Source: Opitutia bacterium UBA953
GTDB lineage: Bacteria > Verrucomicrobiota > Verrucomicrobiia > Opitutales > UBA953
Reading direction: 5' to 3'
Length of the DNA: 53,605 bases
NCBI GenBank assembly: GCA_002293125.1
Contig: DBCR01000074.1
Span: forward strand, 1-53,605
Part shown: positions 34,867-43,169 of the stretch, one piece after another
Layout: the number at the start of each line of letters is the position of its first letter
Position numbering within the stretch: position 1 is the stretch's first letter
The notes under the pieces: generated by a model
What the model was told of the DNA's origin: nothing
Seen by the model: the letters and a program-made list of their open reading frames with translations, nothing else
The model's database searches: none
Program-made: the position numbers and the translations under genes

Positions 34867-36181
34867 GCACGACGCCAAAGACACCCGCGATGCGATCACC
34901 AAGGGCATGCAGATGACGCTGCTCGCCGGCTTCCTCGGCTGGATGATGGATGGTTACGAGCAGGCGCTCTTCCCGACGCTCGCCGGACCGGCCCTCAAGA
35001 GCATGGTGCCGGCCGATATCGCAACGCTTGGCACCAAGGCGATCAATGGCTGGGTCGGCGGCTGGATGGGCATCATCACGGCTGCTTTCCTCGTCGGCGC
35101 CGCCCTCGGGGGCGCGGCCTTCGGCTGGCTGGGTGACCGCATCGGCCGCGTGAAGGCGATGGCTTGGAGTATCCTCTTCTATTCCGTCTTCAGCGGGGTC
35201 TGCTATTTCGCGACCGACCCGACGCACCTCGCGGCCGCGCGTTTCATGGCGGCTCTCGGTATGGGCGGTGAATGGGCCCTCGGCGTGGCGCTCGTGATGG
35301 AAGCCTGGCCGGAACGGCATCGCTCCAAGATGGCGGGTGCCATCGGTATGGCGGCCAATCTCGGCATGGTCCTCGTGGGATGCATGGCGCTGGCTTATCC
35401 TGCGGACGGCGAGTCGTGGCGGATCCACTTCCTGATCGGCGCTTCGCCGGCCATCTTGACGTTGCTGATTCGTCTATTCGTCCCCGAGTCCGAGAAATGG
35501 GAACGCTCGGCGGCCAAGGAGGCCGCTTCGGTTGCCCCTGTTCGCTCCAAGATCGGTGAGGTCTTCGGCGGTGAACTTCGCGGTGGGACCATCGCGGGCA
35601 TCCTCATGGTCTCCGTCGTCTTCGTCGGCACCTGGGGTGCCGTGCAGTGGATTCCGCTCTGGGTCAGCGAACTGGCCGGTCCGGATAACCCGCGGGCCAA
35701 GGCTCTCGCGATGGTCATCGTGTCCGTCGGCGCCTGCACGAGCACGTTCATCGCGCCGCTGCTCCTGGCGGGTCAGCCGCGCCGGCGCGGCTATCAGCTG
35801 CTTTGCCTGTTCGCCTTGGCCGCCACGCTTTGGATCTACCGTACTCCTGCGGATTGGTCCGGCGAGATGCTCTTCGGAATTTTCCCCTATGTGATGGCCG
35901 CTAAGGTCTTCCTGCTCGGTATGGCCGCCACCGCTTTCTTCGGTTTCTTCCCGCTGTATCTGCCGGAACTCTTCCCGACCCGCGTCCGCGCGACGGGGCA
36001 GGGCATCTGCTATAACACCGGACGACTCGTCGCGGTGCCGTTCGTGCTGTTGAGCGGAAAGCTCGTGGAGAGCCTCGGTGGCTACCAGCAGGCTGCGGCC
36101 GCGATCACGTTGGTCTACGGAGTCGGCTTACTCGTCGCGTTCCTCGGGAAGGAAACCTCCGGTCAGGCGTTACTGGACTGA
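34865..36181 (+). CDS. MFS transporter (sugar or organic-acid symporter type)
   Basis: A 438-aa inner-membrane permease with about twelve hydrophobic segments. The loop after helix 2 has GWLGDRIGRVKAM, and helix 4-5 has RFMAALGMGGEWALGVALVMEAWP, typical of the metabolite:H+ symporter group that imports sugars, aromatic acids or dicarboxylates. FPTRVRATGQGICYNTGR near 375 is another signature. It is 6 bp upstream of the enolase-superfamily gene and divergent from the DHDPS-like gene, so it probably imports the substrate of this locus. A second transporter of the same group is encoded at 38665. Confidence 0.88.
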   Translation: MHDAKDTRDAITKGMQMTLLAGFLGWMMDGYEQALFPTLAGPALKSMVPADIATLGTKAINGWVGGWMGIITAAFLVGAALGGAAFGWLGDRIGRVKAMAWSILFYSVFSGVCYFATDPTHLAAARFMAALGMGGEWALGVALVMEAWPERHRSKMAGAIGMAANLGMVLVGCMALAYPADGESWRIHFLIGASPAILTLLIRLFVPESEKWERSAAKEAASVAPVRSKIGEVFGGELRGGTIAGILMVSVVFVGTWGAVQWIPLWVSELAGPDNPRAKALAMVIVSVGACTSTFIAPLLLAGQPRRRGYQLLCLFALAATLWIYRTPADWSGEMLFGIFPYVMAAKVFLLGMAATAFFGFFPLYLPELFPTRVRATGQGICYNTGRLVAVPFVLLSGKLVESLGGYQQAAAAITLVYGVGLLVAFLGKETSGQALLD

Positions 36182-36187
36182 GCGCTG

Positions 36188-37594
36188 ATGAATCCACGCG
36201 ATATCCGGATCAGCGCGGTGCGCTGGCATGCTTTGCCGGTCACCCTAAGACTACCGCTTAAGTTCGGCCACGAGACGGTCACGAGCGTGGTCTGCGCCCG
36301 CGTCTGCGTCACGGTCGAGAAAGCCGATGGCTCCCGTGCCGCAGGGTGGGGCGAGACGCCGCTCAGCGTGCAGTGGGTCTGGCCTTCGCCAGTGCCCTAT
36401 GACGTCCGCTCGAAGGCGCTGCACGATTTCTGCGATACGCTGACCGAGGCCTACGCGAGCTTCGCCGCCCGCGGTCATCCGATGGAGATCGGCCATGATT
36501 TTCTTGAGGAAGTGATGCCGGATATCCTGAAGCAGTTTAACGCCAGCCTGCCGGAGGGCGTCGCCATCCCCACGCTCGCAGCCTTGGTCTGCTGTTCGCC
36601 TTTCGACCTCGCCCTGCATGACGCCTATGGGGTCGCCCATGGGGTACCGACGTATTCCACCTACTGCGCGCCGTGGATGAACCGCGACCTGTCGGCGTAC
36701 GTCACGCCCGCCGCCGATGCGAAGGACGTGTCCTTCGCCGGCCGTTACCCGGTCGACTATTTCCGCTCACCGGTGACGCCTAAGCTGCTCGCTTGGCACC
36801 TCGTCGGCGGCCTCGATTACCTCACGCTCGCCGAAGCCGGCGCGAACAAGGTCGCCGACGGCTATCCTTCCTCGCTGGACGAATGGATCAAAGCCGACGG
36901 CCTGAAGGCGCTGAAGGTCAAGCTGCGCGGCAATGACGCGCCCTGGGATTTCGAACGCCTGAAGCGCGTCGCCGAAATCGGCCTGCCGCTCGGCGTCGAG
37001 CTCTTCACCGCTGACTTCAATTGCACCGTGATGGATCCGGCCTATGTCAACGCCGTCCTCGACCGCGTGAAATCCGAACTTCCGGAACTTTGGCGGCGCC
37101 TCAGCTACGTCGAGCAACCGTTCCCCTATGAGCTCGAGGAACACCCCATCGATGTGCGCTCCGTGAGCCTGCGCATGCCGCTCTTCCTTGATGAGAGCGC
37201 GCATGACTGGCGCATCGTCCGCCTCGGTCGTGAACTCGGCTGGACCGGCGTGGCCCTCAAGACCTGCAAGACGCAGACCGGCGCGCTCCTCAGTCTCTGC
37301 TGGGCCCGCGCCCATGGCATGCAGCTCATGGTACAGGATCTTACCAATCCCATGATGGCGCAGATGACGCATATTCTGCTCGCCGCCCATGCCCCGACCA
37401 TCGCCGGCGTGGAGACCAATGGGATGCAGTTCTATCCCGCCGCTTCCGCGGCCGAGGCCAAGGTGCACCCGTTGCTCTATTCGCGTCGCGAGGGCCAGGT
37501 CGATGGTTCCAGTCTGCATGGTCCTGGTTTCGGGTATCGCCTCGCTGAAATCAGCCGCGAATTGCCTCCGGTCCGTCGTTCTGCGGGACGCTGA
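36188..37594 (+). CDS. Enolase-superfamily enzyme (MLE/mandelate racemase type)
   Basis: A 468-aa enzyme of the superfamily that abstracts the alpha proton of a carboxylate bound to Mg2+. The catalytic Lys pair K243-V-K245 (LKVKLRG), metal ligands D276 (ADFNC), E309 (VEQPF) and D335 or E336 (FLDES), and K358/K361 on the next strand (LKTCKTQTG) give the pattern of the muconate-lactonizing/epimerase subgroup. It is about 100 residues longer than usual, with an enlarged capping part between 90 and 200. Its neighbours suggest dehydration or epimerisation of a sugar acid. It follows the MFS gene by 6 bp. Confidence 0.87.
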   Translation: MNPRDIRISAVRWHALPVTLRLPLKFGHETVTSVVCARVCVTVEKADGSRAAGWGETPLSVQWVWPSPVPYDVRSKALHDFCDTLTEAYASFAARGHPMEIGHDFLEEVMPDILKQFNASLPEGVAIPTLAALVCCSPFDLALHDAYGVAHGVPTYSTYCAPWMNRDLSAYVTPAADAKDVSFAGRYPVDYFRSPVTPKLLAWHLVGGLDYLTLAEAGANKVADGYPSSLDEWIKADGLKALKVKLRGNDAPWDFERLKRVAEIGLPLGVELFTADFNCTVMDPAYVNAVLDRVKSELPELWRRLSYVEQPFPYELEEHPIDVRSVSLRMPLFLDESAHDWRIVRLGRELGWTGVALKTCKTQTGALLSLCWARAHGMQLMVQDLTNPMMAQMTHILLAAHAPTIAGVETNGMQFYPAASAAEAKVHPLLYSRREGQVDGSSLHGPGFGYRLAEISRELPPVRRSAGR

Positions 37595-37653
37595 GCCCCA
37601 ATCGGCTTGCCTGCGGAGGGCAGGGCGGGTTTGGTCACGGGACACCTACCCCC

Positions 37654-38598
37654 ATGATGCTCCGCTCGCTCCTCCTCTGCCTGCTGTCGCTCAGCGCGTT
37701 CGCCGCCGACGCCCCTAAGCGCAAGGTCCTCTTCTTCACCAAGTCCTCGGGTTACGAGCACGAGGTGATCTCCTATAAGAAGGGCCAGCCCAGCTTCGCC
37801 GAGAAGCAGCTCCTCGAGATGGGTGCCGCCAATAACATCGAGTTCGTCTTCTCCAAGGACGGCTCGAAGTTCTCGCCTGAGTATCTCGCCCAGTTCGACA
37901 CCGTGATGTTCTACACCACCGGCGACCTCTGCTCCGAAGGTGGCGACAAGAATCCCCCGATGTCCATGGCCGGTAAGCAGGCCCTCTTCGACTATGTGAA
38001 GTCCGGCAAGGGCTTCGTGGGCACGCACTCCGCCTCCGATACCTTCCATACCGACAACGAGGCCGTGAAAGGACCCGCACGTTTTACCAATCACGGTGAC
38101 AAGGCCGACCCCTATGTCTGTTTCCTGGGCGCCGAATTCATCCGCCACGGCAAGCAGCAGGCCGGCGTGAACAAAGTCGTCGATAAGACCTTCCCGGGAT
38201 TCGAGAAGGTCGGCGAATCGTTCTCCTTCGTCGAAGAATGGTACACCCTGAAGGATTTCCGTCCCGAAATCCACGTCCTGACCGTCTTCAATGATCCCGC
38301 CCTCGAGGGCGACGACTACAAGCGCCCGCCTTTCCCGAATTGCTGGGCTAAGTTCGAAGGCAAGGGGCGCGTCTTCTACACCGCCATGGGGCACCGCGAA
38401 GACGTCTGGACCAACCCGACATTCCAGCAGATCCTGGTCGGTGGTCTCAAGTGGGCCAATGGCGATGCCAAGGCTCCTGACATGTCCCCGAACCTCCTAA
38501 AGGTCGCCCCGGGAGCCATGACGAATCAGCCCTATACCCCGACGCCGGCCCCGAAGGCCAAGGCGCCGGCCAAGAAGGCCGAAGCCAAGAAGAAGTAA
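37654..38598 (+). CDS. Secreted ThuA-domain protein
   Basis: A 314-aa exported protein with signal peptide (1-17, ending AFA) and a ThuA/glutamine-amidotransferase-like fold: RKVLFFTKSSGYEHE at the first strand, FDTVMFYTTGDL, GKGFVGTHSASDTFH, FPNCWAKFEGKGRVFYTAMGHRED, and WTNPTFQQILVGGLKWA. ThuA-like proteins are common in carbohydrate-degrading loci of Planctomycetota and Verrucomicrobiota; some are linked to keto-sugar metabolism. The C-terminal 30 residues are Pro/Ala/Lys-rich (KAKAPAKKAEAKKK), an unstructured basic tail. The start has CCCCC directly before the ATG. A hairpin terminator follows. Confidence 0.87.
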   Translation: MMLRSLLLCLLSLSAFAADAPKRKVLFFTKSSGYEHEVISYKKGQPSFAEKQLLEMGAANNIEFVFSKDGSKFSPEYLAQFDTVMFYTTGDLCSEGGDKNPPMSMAGKQALFDYVKSGKGFVGTHSASDTFHTDNEAVKGPARFTNHGDKADPYVCFLGAEFIRHGKQQAGVNKVVDKTFPGFEKVGESFSFVEEWYTLKDFRPEIHVLTVFNDPALEGDDYKRPPFPNCWAKFEGKGRVFYTAMGHREDVWTNPTFQQILVGGLKWANGDAKAPDMSPNLLKVAPGAMTNQPYTPTPAPKAKAPAKKAEAKKK

Positions 38599-38605
38599 GT
38601 CCTCA

Positions 38606-38635
38606 AGCAGGGCGGGCCGCAAAGCCCGCCTTGCT
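38606..38635 (+). terminator. Hairpin terminator after the ThuA gene
   Basis: A 12-bp stem with one G-T pair (38606-38617 with 38624-38635) closes a CGCAAA loop and is followed by only a weak AATTT run. Its core GGGCGGGCCGCAA recurs in the terminator at 43122-43147 on the other strand. Confidence 0.65.
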
Positions 38636-38664
38636 AATTTCTAGACGGTTTCAACTGTCTCCCC

Positions 38665-39924
38665 ATGCGCGATAACCCCGCCGAGGCCACGAAGCTCAGC
38701 GAACTTTCTTCGCACCAGAAGAAGTCTGGCCTCGCGGCGTGGCTCGGTTGGTTCTTCGACGGACTTGATCTGCATCTCTACACGCTCGTCGCTACGGTGT
38801 TCGTGGCCGAGCTGCTGATGGTCAAGGACACCGACCCCGATGTCGGCCGTTATGGGTCCTACATCCAGGCGGCCTTCCTGCTCGGTTGGGCCTTGGGTGG
38901 TGCTTTCTTCGGCATCATCGGCGATCGTCTCGGCCGCAGCCGTACGCTCGTCCTGACGATCCTGACCTACGCGCTCTTCACCGGCCTATCGTTCTTCGCG
39001 GAGAACTGGTGGCAGTTGATGATCTTCCGTTTCCTGGCGGCGCTGGGGATCGGTGGTGAATGGGCGATCGGTGCCTCGCTGCTTTCCGAGACATGGCCCA
39101 AGAAGTGGCGCCCTTGGATCGCCGCCGTGCTGCAGTGTGCCGTGAATTTCGGCATCATCGCCGCCATCCTTGCGGTCTATTTCCTGCAGAAGGTCGAAGG
39201 TTATGAGCCCCGCTGGGTCTTCCTGATCGGTGTCTTGCCGGCGTTCGTGACGCTTTGGATCCGTAAGGAGGTCCCGGAGACCGCTGAGTGGTCGGCCGAG
39301 AAAGGCAAACGCGAGGCTCCCTCGATGATGGGGCTTTTCGGAAGCGATATCCGTCGCACTACCCTCATCGCCTCGACGCTCTGCGCGATTTCGCTGACCG
39401 GCCACTGGTGCTTCATGTTCTGGCAGCAGGCCTTCATTCGTTCCCATCCGGAAGTCATCGCCCGTTCGCTCGACAAGGCCGAGGTCGTCGCCACCGCGCT
39501 CTTCTGCGTCATCTCGGCTTCGGTGGTCGGCAACTTCGCCTCCGGCTGGGCCGCGCACCGTTTCGGTTATCGTCGCGCCTTGGCGGCGTTCTTCAGCGTC
39601 TATTTCGTTCTGATGGGGTTGACCTTCGCCACTCCTTGGAGCCTCGGAGCCACCTATGCGCTCTATGCCGGCGTGGGCTTCTGCCAGGGCGTCTTCGGTC
39701 TCTTCACGATGGCGCTCCCGCCGCTCTTCCCGACCCTGCTCCGCACGACCGGCGCGGGCTTCAGCTATAATATCGGCCGCGTCTTCGCCGCCGCGGGCAC
39801 GGTGTTCTTCGGCATCTTCGCCAAGCCCTCCGATTTCAGCTCGGTATTGCTCTACGCTTCGATCCTGTTCCTGCCCGCCGCCATCCTGGCGATGTGGCTG
39901 CCGCTCGAAGAGGCTACTTCCTGA
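38665..39924 (+). CDS. MFS transporter (sugar or organic-acid symporter type)
   Basis: A 419-aa inner-membrane permease, similar in layout to the one at 34865: GWFFDGLDLHLYTL in helix 1, GIIGDRLGRSRTL after helix 2, RFLAALGIGGEWAIGASLLSETWP in helices 4-5, and FPTLLRTTGAGFSYNIGR near 350. About twelve membrane segments are seen. Substrates of this group include aromatic acids, dicarboxylates and sugars; none can be assigned. It sits downstream of the ThuA gene behind a terminator, so it may have its own promoter. Its 3' end overlaps the converging EVE gene by 11 bp. CCCC directly precedes the ATG. Confidence 0.87.
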   Translation: MRDNPAEATKLSELSSHQKKSGLAAWLGWFFDGLDLHLYTLVATVFVAELLMVKDTDPDVGRYGSYIQAAFLLGWALGGAFFGIIGDRLGRSRTLVLTILTYALFTGLSFFAENWWQLMIFRFLAALGIGGEWAIGASLLSETWPKKWRPWIAAVLQCAVNFGIIAAILAVYFLQKVEGYEPRWVFLIGVLPAFVTLWIRKEVPETAEWSAEKGKREAPSMMGLFGSDIRRTTLIASTLCAISLTGHWCFMFWQQAFIRSHPEVIARSLDKAEVVATALFCVISASVVGNFASGWAAHRFGYRRALAAFFSVYFVLMGLTFATPWSLGATYALYAGVGFCQGVFGLFTMALPPLFPTLLRTTGAGFSYNIGRVFAAAGTVFFGIFAKPSDFSSVLLYASILFLPAAILAMWLPLEEATS

Positions 39925-40375
39925 GGCCGCCTAGTCCGGCGATCGCCTTGAATTCCGCGGCGGTCACGGGCGTGACGGAGAGACGGTTGCCTGGGCGGAG
40001 GATGAGCATTTCCTTGAGCGCCGCAGCGTCGCGGAGGTCAGGCAGGCTGACGAGTCGCTTGAAGCCCTGGTGGAACGAGACCTCGATGCAGCTCCAGCGC
40101 GGGTTGTCCTTGGTCGACTTGGCGTCGTAGTAGTCCGACTTGGGTTCGAACTGCGTGGGGTCGTCAAAAGCTTCCTTGGAGACCTTGGCCACGCCGACGA
40201 TGCCGGGTTCGTCGCAGTTGGAGTGATAGAATAGGACGAGGTCGCCGACCTTGGCCGCGCGCATGAAGTTGCGCGCCTGATAATTACGCACGCCGGTCCA
40301 CGGTTCCTTGCCCTTGCGTTCGAGTTCCTGGAAGGAGAACTCGTCAGGTTCGGACTTCATCAGCCAGTGGTGCAT
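39914..40375 (-). CDS. EVE-domain protein (THYN1-like)
   Basis: A 153-aa single-domain protein of the EVE/PUA-like fold. Signatures are MHHWLMKSEPDEFSF at the N-terminus, WTGVRNYQARNFMR (26-39), VGDLVLFYHSNC (42-53) and a middle GIVGVAKVSKEAF. EVE domains are thought to bind modified bases in DNA or RNA; many bacteria carry such a stand-alone protein of unknown role. Its gene is divergent from tatD (83 bp apart) and overlaps the end of the MFS gene. The start has no Shine-Dalgarno. Confidence 0.92.
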   Translation of the reverse strand: MHHWLMKSEPDEFSFQELERKGKEPWTGVRNYQARNFMRAAKVGDLVLFYHSNCDEPGIVGVAKVSKEAFDDPTQFEPKSDYYDAKSTKDNPRWSCIEVSFHQGFKRLVSLPDLRDAAALKEMLILRPGNRLSVTPVTAAEFKAIAGLGGLRK

Positions 40376-40458
40376 GCGGCCAACGTGCAGGGCAGGACGG
40401 CTTTTTCAAGGCAGGGCTGTGGTCTTGCGCTTTCATCGCGTCATAGCCTAATCATCGC

Positions 40459-41262
40459 GTGCGCCTGTTGGACTCCCATTGTCATCCCGAATACGCCCTC
40501 AAGGCCGGCCGTCTGGCCGCTTGGGTGGCCGAATGTCGCGCGGCGGGCGTCGAGGGCGTCGTCGCCATCGGTACGGACCTGAAGGATTGGTCCGACTACC
40601 GTGATCTCGCCTCCAAGCAGCCCGACTTCTTTCGGCACACGGTCGGTCTCCATCCTTGTCACGTCGAGGAAGGCTGGGAGGAGACCGTCGCGGCGATCTC
40701 GCCTTATTTCGCCGACCACACGCCTCCTGCGGCGCTCGGGGAGATCGGCTTGGATTATTTCCGCCTGCCGACCGAGGCCGCCGAAGCCGAACGGATCAAA
40801 AGCTGGCAGCAGGAGGCCTTTCGTCGTCAGCTTTCGCTGGCCTATCAGTTCGGTTGTCCCGTGGTCATCCACTCGCGGCATGCCTTCGATGATTGCGTGG
40901 GGCTGATCGACGCCAGCGGCGTCGATTGGCGCAAGGTCGTCTTCCACTGTTTCGTCGAAGGGCCTGACCAGGTCCGCCAGGTCAATCAGCGGGGCGGTCG
41001 CGCTTCCTTCACCGGTATCATCACCTACGCCAAGTCCGAGGAGATCCGCCAGGCGCTCAAGGCGCAGGGCCTCGCCCGGCTGATGCTGGAGACCGATGCC
41101 CCCTACCTCGCCCCGCAATCCGTCCGTGGTAAGGAAAATACGCCCGCCTATCTCCCGGAGATCTGCGCCCAGGCCGCGGAGTTGCTGGGTCTGCCGGCGG
41201 ATGAGGTCGCCGAGGTCGCCACGCGCAATGCCCGCGAATTCTTCGGGTTCGCGACAGGCTGA
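40459..41262 (+). CDS. tatD: TatD-family metal-dependent deoxyribonuclease
   Basis: A 267-aa TIM-barrel hydrolase. Metal ligands are seen in DSHCHPEY (H7, H9), GEIGLDY (Glu near 95), VVIHSRHAF, FHCF and ETDAPYLAP. TatD enzymes act as 3'-5' exonucleases in DNA repair and in clearing DNA. The GTG start at 40459 fits the family's N-terminus (MRLLDSHCH). It lies 60 bp before the acyltransferase gene on the same strand and is divergent from the EVE gene. Confidence 0.92.
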   Translation: MRLLDSHCHPEYALKAGRLAAWVAECRAAGVEGVVAIGTDLKDWSDYRDLASKQPDFFRHTVGLHPCHVEEGWEETVAAISPYFADHTPPAALGEIGLDYFRLPTEAAEAERIKSWQQEAFRRQLSLAYQFGCPVVIHSRHAFDDCVGLIDASGVDWRKVVFHCFVEGPDQVRQVNQRGGRASFTGIITYAKSEEIRQALKAQGLARLMLETDAPYLAPQSVRGKENTPAYLPEICAQAAELLGLPADEVAEVATRNAREFFGFATG

Positions 41263-41322
41263 CACCACATTGTCACGGGTTCGCCCCTGTCCGTTCGCAC
41301 ATCCGTGGCATCATTGCCATAG

Positions 41323-43122
41323 ATGTCACCGCAGCGCGCTCCCAGCAATACCGACGAACTTAAGGCCAATCTCGGCCCGCTGGCCTGGGCTGAGCCCGTT
41401 TTGGACCGCTTCTTCAAGGTCCGGGCCTTCGATGCCTTCCTTGAACGTATCCATGTGGCGGGCCGGCCCGATTTCTTCACCTCCGCGATGGAGCAGGCGG
41501 GACTGTGCAACACCTGGAGCGATCAGTGCCTCGCTCGCATCCCGCGTTCCGGGCCTCTCGTCGTGGTCGCGAATCATCCGCATGGTCTGGCCGACGGCTT
41601 GGTGGCGATGGATTTCCTGCTGCGGGCCCGGCCGGATGCGTTGGTCGTAGGTAATCGTTGGCTCAGCCAGATTCCGGGCATCCGTCCCTGGCTGATCGAG
41701 GTCAATCCCTTCAGCCCGGATGCGGCTGATCCAGGTAATATCGCGGGCACGCGTCGTATCCTCGCGCATCTGCGGGCGGGCGGCTGCATCATGACGTTCC
41801 CCTCCGGCGAGGTCTCCAGTCTCCGCCTGAAGTCTCGTCGCGTCGACGACCCGGTCTGGTCACCGCAGGTCGTACGCATGGCCCGCAAGGTCGGGGCTTC
41901 GATTCTTCCCATGCGGATCGAGGGACGTAACTCCGGGCTCTTTCAGTCCCTCGGCCTGATTCATCCGAAGCTGCGGACGATGCTCCTGCTCCGCGAGTTC
42001 TTGCATCACCACGGTAAAGTAATCCGTCTACGGACGGCCAATCCCGTGACGCCGGCCCAGCTGGCGGACCATCCGGAGGACGAGGAGGCCACGAGTTTCC
42101 TTCGCCTGCGGTGCGAACTCCTTTCCAGCCGAAGTGACCGCGAGAAGGCCGCGCCGGCCAAGTCGTCCGCCCCGCAGACCTCGATCATCGCCCCGGTGAA
42201 TCCTTTGCTGCTGCGAGCGGAGCTGCAGAGCCTTCCTGAGGAAGACCTTTTGCTCACCAGCGGCGACTTCAAGGTCTACCGCTTCCTGGGCAAAGATCTG
42301 CCGCATACCCTGCGCGAGGTCGGTCGCCTGCGCGAGACGACCTTCCGTTCGGTCTCGGAAGGCACGGGCCTGGATTGCGACCTCGATGCATTCGACGCTT
42401 GGTATGACCAGATCGTGCTCTGGGATGATAAGGCCTCCGCGATCGTCGGAGGCTATCGCCTCGGACCGACCGACCGCATCCTGCCTCTGCAGGGCAAGCA
42501 CGGGCTCTACACCTCGACGCTCTTTGAATTCAAGGGCGACTTCTTCCGACGCATGGATCCCGCGCTCGAGATGGGGCGTTCCTTCATCCGGCAGGAATAT
42601 CAAAGGAAGCCTACCAGCCTGCCGCTCCTCTGGCGCGGCATCGGCCGCTACGTCGTCCGTTTCCCCAAGTATCACCTGCTGTTCGGTCCGGTGAGCATCA
42701 ACCCCGAATATGGCCAGGCCTCGAAGGAACTCATCCTTTCTTACCTGAAGAACAATCGTTCGGCCGACGATCTTCTGCCGTTGGTGCGGGCCAAGAATCC
42801 GCCGCGTTCGATGAGCCTGCATGACGCCGACCTCGACGTCCTGCAGCGTTGCGCCTTCGATCTCGAGCACGTCTCGAGCCTCGTGAGCGATCTCGAGCCC
42901 GACGCCAAGGCCGTGCCGGTGCTCCTGAAGCACTATCTCAAGCTCAACGGTCGGCTCATCGCGTTCAACGTCGACGAAGGCTTCGGTGGTTGCCTGGATG
43001 GTCTCATCGTCGTGGATCTAACCCAGACGGACCACAAGCTCCTCGCCGCCTACATGGGCGACGAAGGCGCGCGTCAGTTTCTGGAGTATCACGATTTCGA
43101 CGGCGCCAAGGCCCGGGCATGA
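41323..43122 (+). CDS. Bifunctional ornithine-lipid synthase, OlsF-like
   Basis: A 599-aa fusion of two acyltransferases. The N-terminal half (about 60-270) is a PlsC-type O-acyltransferase with NHPHGLADG (H85/H87, D91), GIRPWLIEVNPF and the FPSGEVS block. The C-terminal half (about 310-580) is a GNAT/hemolysin-type N-acyltransferase (PF13444-like): DFKVYRFL, RLRETTFRSVSEGTG, GGYRLG and LYTSTLFEF. This is the arrangement of OlsF, which makes ornithine lipids by N-acylation then O-acylation of ornithine. It acts at the inner membrane. Amino acid specificity is not provable here. It converges with metY. Confidence 0.8.
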   Translation: MSPQRAPSNTDELKANLGPLAWAEPVLDRFFKVRAFDAFLERIHVAGRPDFFTSAMEQAGLCNTWSDQCLARIPRSGPLVVVANHPHGLADGLVAMDFLLRARPDALVVGNRWLSQIPGIRPWLIEVNPFSPDAADPGNIAGTRRILAHLRAGGCIMTFPSGEVSSLRLKSRRVDDPVWSPQVVRMARKVGASILPMRIEGRNSGLFQSLGLIHPKLRTMLLLREFLHHHGKVIRLRTANPVTPAQLADHPEDEEATSFLRLRCELLSSRSDREKAAPAKSSAPQTSIIAPVNPLLLRAELQSLPEEDLLLTSGDFKVYRFLGKDLPHTLREVGRLRETTFRSVSEGTGLDCDLDAFDAWYDQIVLWDDKASAIVGGYRLGPTDRILPLQGKHGLYTSTLFEFKGDFFRRMDPALEMGRSFIRQEYQRKPTSLPLLWRGIGRYVVRFPKYHLLFGPVSINPEYGQASKELILSYLKNNRSADDLLPLVRAKNPPRSMSLHDADLDVLQRCAFDLEHVSSLVSDLEPDAKAVPVLLKHYLKLNGRLIAFNVDEGFGGCLDGLIVVDLTQTDHKLLAAYMGDEGARQFLEYHDFDGAKARA

Positions 43123-43147
43123 AAAGGGCGGACCTTGCGGCCCGCCC
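43122..43147 (-). terminator. Intrinsic terminator for metY
   Basis: On the minus strand GGGCGG pairs with CCGCCC around a short inner stem, followed by TTTT. It lies between the converging metY and acyltransferase genes. Nineteen of 21 core positions match the hairpin at 38610-38630. Confidence 0.8.
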
Positions 43148-43169
43148 AGACCGGCCGATGGCGTGAGGC

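Noticed and set aside
39914..41262. EVE-domain gene next to a TatD nuclease as a possible defence system
   Set aside because: Both are common stand-alone housekeeping proteins, they are divergently transcribed, and there is no restriction, toxin or other defence gene nearby.
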